Below are positions 22,120 through 32,600 of a stretch of 64,000 nucleotides of DNA, piece by piece. Made by a program: the position numbers and the translations under genes. Each line of letters starts with the position of its first letter. Within the stretch, counting starts at the first letter, position 1. The notes beneath the pieces were generated by a model that had not been told where the DNA came from, searched no databases, and saw only the letters and a program-made list of their open reading frames with translations. The stretch comes from Undaria pinnatifida. Taxonomy: Eukaryota; Sar; Phaeophyceae; Laminariales; Alariaceae. The stretch covers positions 1,061,501 through 1,125,500 of the forward strand of contig JABAKD010000028.1 of NCBI GenBank assembly GCA_012845835.1. Direction: 5' to 3'.

Positions 22120-23395
22120 ACGGACGCCTGTTACAGCAGCTGTGCCTGCTCTCAGTGCAGTCAGTGTGCTAAAAACGTGTTATTGTTCTAAATTACTGCT
22201 GCTGCAACTGCCGACAGCTGCTGCTGACGTGTTTTTTTTTGTGCAAAACACAGCAGCACAGCAACAGCAGTGCTGAACTGGTGGCCCTGTACAGACGCCC
22301 GTGTCAACATAGCTGTGCAGGTCTGCTCCTCTCAGCAGTGTGTAGGCCTGTGCCTCTCGGCAGTGTGCTTAGCTCTAGCTAGGGGCATTTTTTGTTCAAC
22401 TATCGTACCCTGCTGGAGTTGCTGTAAACGTGTTCAACCAAAAGAGGCAGCTGCTGTTTTTCTGACGTGTTTTTGGACTGTGGAGCCAACAGCCCGCCAA
22501 CAGCCCGCCGACAGCCCACGGAAGCGGAAAGAAAAATGACAGTCCTGCGCCAGATTTTGGTATATACCAGGTAGCCTGTTACAGCAGCTGTGCCTGCTCT
22601 CAGTGCAGTGTGCTCAAAACGTGTTATTGTTCTAAATTACTGCTGCTGCAACTGCCGACAGCTGCTGCTGACGTAGCACAGCAACAGCAGTGCTGAACTG
22701 GTGGCCCTGTACAGACGCCCGTGTCAACATAGCTGTGCAGGTCTGCTCCTCTCAGCAGTGTGTAGGCCTGTGCCTCTCGGCAGTGTGCTTAGCTCTAGCT
22801 AGGGGCATTTTTTGTTCAACTATCGTACCCTGCTGGAGTTGCTGTAAACGTGTTCAACCAAAAGAGGCAGCTGCTGTTTTTCTGACGTGTTTTTGGACTG
22901 TTGAGCCAACAGCCCGCCAACAGCCCGCCGACAGCCCACGGAAGCGGAAAGAAAAATGACAGTCCTGCGCCAGATTTTGGTATATACCTGGTAGCCTGTT
23001 ACAGCAGCTGTGCCTGCTCTCAGTGCAGTGTGCTCAAAACGTGTTATTGTTCTAAATTACTGCTGCTGCAACTGCCGACAGCTGCTGCTGACGTAGCACA
23101 GCAACAGCAGTGCTGAACTGGTGGCCCTGTACAGACGCCCGTGTCAACATAGCTGTGCAGGTCTGCTCCTCTCAGCAGTGTGTAGGCCTGTGCCTCTCGG
23201 CAGTGTGCTTAGCTCTAGCTAGGGGCATTTTTTGTTCAACTATACCCTGCTGGAGTTGCTGTAAACGTGTTCAACCAAAAGAGGCGGCTGCTGTTTTTCT
23301 GACGTGTTTTTGGACTGTTGAGCCAAAAGCCCGCCAACAGCCCGCCGACAGCCCACGGAAGCGGGAAAAAAAATGACAGTCCTGCGCCAGATTTT
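22120..23395. repeat. 420-bp tandem array, about three copies
   Basis: Near-identical units start at about 22270, 22690 and 23110 (for example GCTGAACTGGTGGCCCTGTA at each), period 420. More diverged related sequence lies at 21840-22200. An 89-codon frame recurs in each unit, but its Cys-rich composition follows from a CAGCAG/GCTGCT-rich sequence and I do not call it a gene. Confidence 0.85.
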
Positions 23396-24548
23396 GTATA
23401 TAGACATAAACAGGGGAAAGTTCGGATGGGAACAGCGTCAAAGTACTTCTGCGGATAATAGTGAAACATCTTACCAACCAAAGCAGATCTCACTAGCCGT
23501 TGCCATTGTTCTGACCTTGCCCTTTCAAACGACAATCAAACAGCGACGATACGGCCGTCTGTTTATCTCTGCTGATAGATCGCCATTCGGTGCTATATGC
23601 CCTGTACTACCTGTATTGCAATTACAAGCTTCTATTTCTGTTCAACTGTCGGGCTACTTCAGTCGCCCCTATGCCCTGTCCCATCAAATGGACTTACTGC
23701 TACTGTCGTTCGTATAATATACATCATGACACCAGCTACCTGATACCTGGTAGCTGGTAGCCTGGTAGACAACTGTAGAGCTTTACTGGTGTTAAGCCCA
23801 CGCAACAACAGTAGGCATCGCTGGTGCAGTCTACTGGTACATCAAGGACGGGTTCCGCACGAAAGCCTGATTTGCACTGGGAACCTGAAAAAAAAACACA
23901 AAATCAAGAACCGTTTTTTTGGTTCGCTTTGAGAACCCGAAAAACGCCGGTTAAAGCCTGATTAAACAAAAAACGGTTCGGATTGCGCCGATTTTTTTTC
24001 GAGGCATTCCCGAACCTTTTTTCCTTTTTTTTTTGCGCACCTCTCCAATCGACCCCGCTTGGTCGACTTAGAGAGGGGGTAGAGCTTCTCAGAAAGTTGA
24101 TCAGACCATAACCCAGGTGTCCCCATCCTCTGACATGAGCGCCGCTCGAGCTGGGCTGGCGGCAGCCTTGTCAGGGCCCGGCAAGTGCGAACGCGGAGCG
24201 CATATTGGACAGACAACATGGCTAATAAAGCACACCTGGGAAAGCGTGTAACGTGTAAAAATGTACACGTTCTGTAGTAAATATAATGTAAAATATCTGG
24301 TTATTTTTAGACGCGGCGGTTACGTAACATGACCACCGTGTAATGGCCCTTCCCTCAACACGATATTCGAATTGAACTATTCTGATAACGAATTCGTCAT
24401 CCCCACCCCAAAATTCCCACCCCCTGAATTTTCACCTTGATCGGAGAATTATTCAAACTCGGGGGGATATTTGGACACCATCCCCGCTTTCTGCGTTTTC
24501 GCATATTTGCCGCCGGAAAATAGACGATGTTCGTTGAAACCCGGGCAG

Positions 24549-25619
24549 TAGGGTTGTGTATCCGTTGAAACCCGGGCAGCAGGGTTGTGTATCAACTGAA
24601 ATATCGCCCGTGATTTTTATATAAGTTGATACGATATGTATCAACCATCGTATCAACACAACGCCGATAAGTTGACACATATCAAATTATCGCGATATAT
24701 CATATCAAGTGAAAATCCGCGATAAAATCGATACTTCTCAGTAACAAAAAGAGGCGTTAGCGTTATGCAACGCCATTTTCTGCCTGGGGCGTGGTTGGCG
24801 AAGGCCCAGCGTGTGTATCCCCACATCGCGAAGCTAGCTCGCAAGTACCTTGCGGTTCAAGCTTCTTCTACTGCGTCCGAGCGTGTTCTCTGTAGGCGGA
24901 CACGTGGTTACGAAGCGCAGTACCCGCCTGAGTGGAGAGCGGCAGGTAGCAGACATCGGTGCACGAAAGCACGAAACATAACATCTGGTAGATTGACGGT
25001 AGACATAACTACTGCTGAGCACTGTACTATCTGTGCAGGTAGAGAAAATGAAGGAATAACTTACAAGTTACAAGGTTGTAACAAGTTGTAATATGACAGA
25101 AAGGATCGCAGAGTAGTACATTATGATGTTCCTACTGGGTGGGGTTTGTGTGGTACAGCAGTAGTACTACTCGTGCCGTAAACAGATAGTTTGTCAGCCG
25201 CATTCATCCGTAGGTATGATGTGCAGCGACCAAACGACACGCGGGTACGAGCGTGCATTGGGTATGTATGTAGACATGGTGTGTCTGGAATACATCGCAG
25301 GCGAGTACAGTTTTTTAGAGTGGTTGGTGCCATGCACCCGAAATTGAACACAGATCAACACTGCTCGTACGGACGTGCATGCCTGCGCGTGTGCGGTGAT
25401 TTGACTCGTCGTGGGACTTCAAGTCTCGCGGGGCATACTTCGTACTTTGCTGTTTTAAACCTGCCAAAAATATCGAATAATCGAATGACTTGATATATCG
25501 TGATATGTTGATATGTTCATATATTTATCAACATATCGCGATAATATCACGCCGATTCCGTCCAAAATATCAAGTATCGTATCAACCCCATATTTTAGTT
25601 GACACAACACACAACCCTA
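24549..25619 (+). mobile_element. hAT-family deletion derivative
   Basis: Inverted ends TAGGGTTGTG...CACAACCCTA and further AT-rich inverted sequence inside them. Flanks are CCGGGCAG and CCGGGCAC, a 7 of 8 match to an 8-bp target duplication as expected for hAT. Inside, 24765-24910 plus reads YPHIAKLARKYLAVQASSTA then SERVL, the hAT C-terminal dimerisation motif. The rest of the transposase is missing, so it cannot move itself. The left end is duplicated in tandem (31 bp). Confidence 0.75.
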
Positions 25620-26016
25620 CCGGGCACGACGTTCGATTTGTTTTTTTAAACCTTGACATAACATCATGCTGCATGACTGACATGGGGTCATGCAAAAAAT
25701 TCAGACCTGAGGGGGTGGATGGTACGTTCCCCCTACAACAACAAAAATAGGCTTTAGTGCGGAACCCGCCCAAGAGCGTTCATCATGACGGCATGACGGC
25801 CCGTCATGCGCTCCTTATGATATCAGCTTAGGTACAGCAGTGTAGTACCCGATTAAGCGTCGTCAAAAGTCAAGAGTGCCGTCAACCGATATCTTTGTTG
25901 AAGAGCGGTCATATCGGCTTGTGACACCTTGGGACGTCTATGCTCAAACCTGTATGGCTACTGTGGCGCCCATTTTAAAAGCTTACGCTACCGTTTTATA
26001 TTTGTCGGCGGGTATA

Positions 26017-26722
26017 TGTTAAGATACGGCCTCGAAAGGCCTGTAGGTATCCGAATTTGAGATCATTTGAATGGGTTTCGTATGATAAGGTTGGCGGTTT
26101 ATATTCGGGGAAGTTAGGAATTAGATCGGAGGCACGCGCCTCCGATCTCAGAAGCTATCCCGGGCTCTGGTGGAAACGAATAAAGCTACATCTCTACGAA
26201 GGAACGAAAGTGAGTACTCTCCGAGGACCTGCTCAATTGGCAGACCTGCAGGGGGCACTCTGTATCCCCCACCTTTAATTTCACATGTGGCGTCGTCGGC
26301 AGGACGAGTGTTCCTGGCTCCATAGCCAGACGGTTAGAGGTGTGGGAGTGGGGTTTGAGGAGCCGCATCTTCGACTCATGGTCTAGTTCGTAGAACCGGA
26401 GTTTCCCCGAATCTCCCATATTTCTGCATATGCGACTCATCAGGGTGGGCTAGTGTTAAGATACGGCCTCGAAAGGCCTGTAGGTATCCGAATTTGAGAT
26501 CATTTGAATGGGTTTCGTATGATAAGGTTGGCGGTTTATATTCGGGGAAGTTAGGAATTAGATCGGAGGCACGCGCCTCCGATCTCAGAAGCTATCCTGG
26601 GCTCTGGTGGAAACGAATAAAGCTACATCTCTACGAAGGAACGAAAGTGAGTACTCTCCGAGGACCTGCTCAATTGGCAGACCTGCAGGGGGCACTCTGT
26701 GTCCCCCACCTTTAATTTCACA
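26017..26722. mobile_element. Small LTR-bearing element (TRIM-like)
   Basis: Two direct repeats of 269 bp (26017-26285 and 26454-26722) begin TGTTAAGATACGG, end AATTTCACA, and flank a 168-bp interior. The outer flanks share TATA, a possible target duplication. A TGG-starting segment just inside the left repeat could be a primer-binding site, and a purine-rich GGGTGGG stretch precedes the right repeat. There is no coding capacity. The two repeats are nearly identical, so it is young. It looks structurally whole for a TRIM. Confidence 0.75.
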
Positions 26723-27020
26723 TATATGACATCCCATGCTTCAGCTATGCACTATATTTTGAAAAACATATTCTAAAAAACACGTACATACCACTTTGGG
26801 TTTGTTTTATTTTCCCCTGGGGTATTCTTCCACTCCAGAGTGACTGGAGCCTGTCCTGTAACCATGGAGGACTTGATCATGCGAGTCAATGAATGCAATG
26901 TGAGAACATGCGAACAACAACAAGAGCGAAAACACGGGTGTCCTACATTATTGCGTTTCACACCGGCCTCCTCCGAGCGGCTCTTAAATCGGGTACCCCA
27001 ATGGTATATTCCCCCCTCAC

Positions 27021-27388
27021 CCTGCAAACATGACATGGAAAAGCAGCATCTCCGACACTCTGGCCGGCTCCGCCTCCACACTGAAGTGTCTATCCATCAG
27101 ACCCTCCAAGTTAGCTTCGACACTGCCCATCACAGCCTGGCACTCCTCAGTTGACCTCGCGGGGTGGTCCCTCAAGTGGCTATTGATCTTCGTTGTCAAG
27201 GTCGTTAGATCCATGCTAGCTGCTGCTTTGCTGCCTGCTGCTTTGCTCCTTGCAGAAGCAGAGCCATGCTCGGGCGGTGGCACTACTACCATACCTGGCG
27301 ATGCATCAGCACTAGCTCCATGAAGCAGAGATCCATGATGTCGACCAGGAACCCTTTTGGTTGGTCCAGAAGTCCCGCGTTCGGCCAT
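27021..27388 (-). CDS. Unrecognised first-exon-like ORF
   Basis: An ATG at 27388 opens 122 codons (MAERGTSGPTKRVPG...), ending at donor TTTGCAGG|GTGAGG. The track shows a stop only because the frame reads into that donor. The middle is Ala/Ser-rich and the C-terminal half looks helical (MDLTTLTTKINSHLRD, then EANLEGLMDRHF). No family recognised. Just downstream (26900-26780) is a segment repeated at 43990-44110 whose frame reads LTRMIKS and TGQAPVTLE in one copy and LTRIIKS and AGQAPVALE in the other. The whole could therefore be a mobile-element gene rather than a host gene. Confidence 0.4.
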
Positions 27389-27779
27389 CAAATTCAGGGC
27401 CAGGAGTGTGAGGAGCGAAGCCGAAGAATCGCGTTTTCGTATTTCCAGGTTTCTATTTAAATTTTCAAATTGTCACATGCGGGACGGCGGGGAACCGTTT
27501 TTTCGTTTTTTGGTTCGTTTTTCGCGCCAAACGTTTTAGACACGACGAAAAATAAAAAATGACGAGGTACGTACATCAACAGTTAGCTGGGTGCATCTAT
27601 TAATAGGTTTTATGAAGATGCTGCTTTTGATGTGCTTTGACGGGAACACAAACATATTTTTGGTCTTGGAGGTCGGTGATACATGTGGTTGGACAATTGG
27701 CAAACAACCCTCACACGACGTGTGGCTTATACTCAAAACCCGAACAAATCAGCTCATCGTAGCTCGAGCTAGCTCTTTT

Positions 27780-28735
27780 CGAGGGTAGGTCATCGGCGAG
27801 TTTTATGATGAGCTACATGATGAGCTGCACTTACATACATCATGTTTTCCCGGCTAGAGCTATATTATACTCGTATACCAAGTTCAAAGCTGAAAATATG
27901 CACACATATTTGCCTCGAACAGCAGTGGGCTATATGAGCTGCATGATGATGAGTTGAGTTGCAATATTTCACCGGGATGAACTAGAAAAGGAGGCAGACG
28001 CTTGGCGTGAGTTATACACGACACGTGAATCGCTCACGCGCTGGCCGGGTGTTCACATCCCGGACAGAACAGCTCACCACAGTAGCTCGAGCTATACTTG
28101 CAGCTGTTTTAGATGGTAGCTCACCGGCGAGCTATGAGCGCTAGCTACATCATGAGCTATATACATACATACACGTGTTTCCGGTATGAGCAATTAAGGC
28201 GTAGCTGATCTACACATACATCTTTTTTTAGTATTAATACGAAGTATTATTCAAAAGGACTTCCAGGGTTTGCCATTTGCTTGTCCAACCAAATAAATGA
28301 AATCAGCCAAACGCACAACGCTTTCTGCTCAACACGCGTGTTTTGTCCAACAAAATACGCAAACGAATCACCTTATGCTCCAGTAAGTAGATATAGATAG
28401 ATACATAATGTATTATAGCTCACTCACGCCTTCAACACAGGTAGGCGCAGATGAGCTACCTTTTAACATAATAGCTCATTTGACATTCCGGGGAAACACA
28501 TGCAGCTCATACAGCTCCTATAACGCATCCTGGGCAAACATGTATATGTGAGCAGATAGATGCAGATATAGCTGAAGCTTTGGAAACATGATGTGTAGAT
28601 CAGCTACGCCCTAATTGCTCAAACCGGGAAATACGAGTATATAGCTCATCATGTAGCTCTCATAGCTCGTCGGTGACCTACCCTCGAAACAGACAGACAT
28701 TTTGTTTTCGAAATGAGCTTGCCGTGGCTCGAGCT
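27780..28735. repeat. AGCT-rich region, no gene seen
   Basis: Many short palindromic blocks such as GAGCTACATGATGAGCTGC and TAGCTC on both strands, loosely repeated, including apparent inverted copies (27830-28220 against 28560-28690). No ORF is convincing. Confidence 0.5.
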
Positions 28736-28738
28736 TTT

Positions 28739-28900
28739 AATTTTTTTTTTTTTTTTTTTATCCTCCGGCGGATGGGGAAAAATAAAGCTTTAGCTCACCA
28801 CACTTCCGCGTATTTTTATACGCGTCGTGTGTCGATTTAACTCAGTTGCTTTCGCAGCCCAACGCTAGCTGGCGCACCCTTCGAGTCCCATTGTAGGTAT
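28739..28900 (-). mobile_element. Poly(A)-tailed retroposon, 3' part
   Basis: Minus-strand copy of the 15.5-kb family with a T run of about 21 on the plus strand, nearly identical over 150 bp. Confidence 0.65.
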
Positions 28901-29648
28901 AGCGTATAGCTTTTAATATATACGGTATTTTCGAGGCCAACGCAAGGGTTAGCTATATGAGCTGCACATGTATTCCCGGCTTGGTCTATAGGACGTAGCT
29001 CATCTGCATATATGTCCAAAGCTCGAGCTATAGAAGATAGCTCACACGTGCCTATTTGCCCGGCGTGAAATATAGGAGCTGCAAGAGCTGCACACGTTGC
29101 ACCGGGAAGAGCTAATATAAGGAGCTGCATGAGCGGCACATGTTTCGAAGGCGTGAGTTACAAACGACAGATGAGCTAGCTCTTGAGCTGTACGGGGTGC
29201 GAAAATATTACAGGGTTGTGGGAGAAGAGAGTACGTCATTTATTAAGTCTCCATAAAAGGGTGATTGTACATAGTCCCTGCTGTAGGAAATGCCTAAATG
29301 GTATGGTATAGAGCAAGCATCGTGCACAAGTCCCAGGCAGGCAGTACATCAAGCATCCTTTCCCATGCGGCGTCTTGTACCGGGTGCCATAATAATTACG
29401 TCAACCGAGACCGCCCTCAACAAACGCGGAGGTCAAGGACTAGCCTGCCCCTCCACTCTCAGCAATCTGTACGGCACGTAAATGAAACGATGGCCCCCGT
29501 CCGGGCGCCCCCGCCAGTTCGGTCCGCCCTCTGCTTTCCCACCCAAAACAAAGGTTCGCCCCACCACCTCAGCAACACTACGAATACGACAACATCGGCC
29601 CACCCAATGCAAATAAACTGTCCCAGCATCCCTACTCTACGATGAGGA

Positions 29649-32600
29649 CTACATTGTCTGAACAAGGTTGTTCTGTACGCGGGAGAACAGGCTGTCCACA
29701 ACGGTCCCCATATTGGACATCACCTCCAGGCCATCGGTGAAAACCTGCAGCAGCAAACGCCCGATGCAAGCAAAACAATTGGGTTGGGTTGGGTCGGGTT
29801 GGGTTGGAACGCGCGCGCTTTGTGAAACGCCATGGCGTATTCTTCGTGACAGCCGTCGACCTCGCAAACTACAATCCACGACGGAACGGGACACTCAATA
29901 TCAGCACAGCATTACGCTTTGCCAGAGAAGGGTGTTGGGGGAGGGCGGGAGGATGGTGATACTCGTATTGCTGCACATTTTTCCTCCATGCTAGATAATA
30001 TCGCAATCGTCGTTTTGTTGGCCGCTAATACATGGTTTCTATATGGATCCCAAAAGGGTTAACACGCGCAAAACAGCGCCGTACCTTGTCCCCAGTCGTC
30101 TCTTCATAAATGATAAGCTGCCCCTTGCCCTGGTCCAGAATGCCGAGCAGTTTCTTGTCCAAGATCATCTGGCTCAGCTTAAGCTCCACCTTATCTACCG
30201 GCAGCTTGATCAGCTCCGCGACATGGTCAAGCTCTACGCAGCTGAATGGCTGCGATAACATCAGCATGGGGTAGGTTTCAGAAATAATCGTTCGTCAGGA
30301 ACACGAGGGTTGCCAAACGTGAAAGGTTTTCGGAGGGTAGGAGTCGGCCCCAAAGAGAGGTATAGAGGACCCCGTGTCATAGCTCCTGTTAAACCTGCAT
30401 CCGCGGTTCGCGGAAAAGCTACGATTATTAGGAAAGGAACTAGAAGTTTTAGCAACAGCAAAAGGGTAGGGTCGCAACTCGTCTTGGCTCAAGATGTCTG
30501 CGGAAGCACAAAAGCTATTGCGAGCGATCCGGAAGCAAACCCTCAGTTGACAATACGTCGGCGGATGTTATTCTCCACATATAAAACAATGGACGGCCTC
30601 ATTTAACCAGGCACCTGGATGATCTTGAGCAAGTTGGACTCTAGCAGCTGGTCGTACAGAATCTGCAGGTGGTGCTTGATAAGCAGGTCTTTTTGCAGCG
30701 TCTTCCCGTGCACTGACACTGCCGCGTCGAACTCTTCCAACGACCTTGATTGGTGTTTCCAACAAACCGATCGGCGGAGGGGGGGGCGGGGAGGCCCACG
30801 GAGGAAGAGGAACAGGTGGGAAAACATCACCCGACAACAACAGCTTGGCGGCGGCTCATTTTTTCATCAGTCAAATCGAGAATGCCCGGCGAGGGCGAGA
30901 CAGATGGACAGGTTACTGCCTACGATCAATCCGACCGTCGCGATAAACGCGAAGGGAAGATGCGGGAGTGACAGGAAGCAGGTCGCTTTCTCCCTCGTGA
31001 ATGCAACCAGCCAATGCCTAACATCATCGACGGCGTCATCTCCAGCGGGAAAAAACACATATATACCCAGCTCTCTCTCGTCCAACCCAGACAGAACCAG
31101 GGATCGAGAATTGCCTTCATGGACAACCGAGCTAAATAAACACACGACACATACGCGGAAACGTGGAGAGCTAGGGCTTCATTTCCACCCATCCACCGGA
31201 AAAAAATAAAAAAACGCACAGCGCAGCTCTTGCATCGCGAGCCATGACCCGGCGTAAGAGGAGAGCGCGTCACCCGCAAAAAACTTGCACGCAATTGCCC
31301 GTGCTAGCATTGCGCCGGTTTACACACGATCGACTTGCTGTTTGTCGTGCGCCAACTTCAAGATCTCGGATGAGACAGTAAAACACCCTCGTACATGTGT
31401 CTTCATCGACCTCCAGGAAGCATACGACACCGTCGACCGAGGGCTGATGTTGGTCGTGCTCGCACGCTTTGGTGTACCAAAGAAGATGCTAACCGTTATC
31501 CACCAGTGCCCAACCGAAACCACCCACCTATTCTTCGCAGATTTGGCCACCTCCGACATCGCGTCCAGCTCCGCTCCCGTGTGCTTTACCCCCCACTTGC
31601 CCGCCAAGATGGCCCCCACCTCGCTCGCCGACCCTTGCAACACTTTGCACAGGAGCATGTACTGCAAGCGGAGGAAGCGTCGACGCGACCAGAGGGACGA
31701 GAAGACGAAACATTGCTGGGACTTCAGTCGTCGGTGGTAGTTACAATAGTGCTCACTTTTAGCTAATCGCCAAAATATAATCCGTGGTCACATTCCAGTA
31801 ACTCTGGATAGCAACGAAACCTCAGGAAAAACTAAAAAGAAAAAAACAACACAATATGCCTGAAGCAAGTCGTAACATCAGCCAAGAGTGATATCGCACC
31901 TTGAGGGATCGCAGGGCTCGCACATCCTCCTGGGAGTCGAACGCCTCGTAGGACTCCAAGAAGTACGAAAACGATGTCTTGTAGTCGCCCTCTTCGCAGT
32001 GGAGGGTCCCCGACATGTCGTCAAGCTCCGCCTTTTTTTATGGGCACGGCGTCGCGGCACACAGGACATACAAGCGACAGGACACGAGCACGAGGAAGAG
32101 CAAGCGAAATAACAGACGCACGAGGGAGGGTAGGCGAAGATATGATGAACGAGGGGAGGGGGGGGGGGGGGGGGCGTACTCATTTGTTGCTTGCCTTAAG
32201 CATTTGACCAGTGACCACGCGTCTCTTTCGGGACGGAGCACCGTTTCTACTAATAGACACCTCCAACATTTGGGCGCTCATTACGCTTCTTCCATATACT
32301 ACATATAAACTGCTTGCTTATCCTATCCCCGTCCTGTTCCGCCGTCTGCGGCCACTATCTATCTCCTAGGATAGCGATCGTTTTCTCGCTACTCTCTAGT
32401 CTTCCATATCACATAAGTATAATTTCCTCATCTCCTCCTCTAACGCATCCCGTTCCTCCTTGTATATTTCACATTCTCCTACTATGTGAGTCCTACTCTA
32501 TTGTTGTGCCACATGGGCACAAATGTGTAGCCACGTCCTCCTCCTCCCGACTACTGGTATGTCTCTTCTTTTGGTAGGTCCAGGTCCCCTACACGACATC

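Noticed and set aside
22270-22539. 89-codon Cys-rich ORF repeated three times
   Set aside because: It tracks the 420-bp tandem unit and is explained by CAG/CTG-rich composition; no signal of a real protein.
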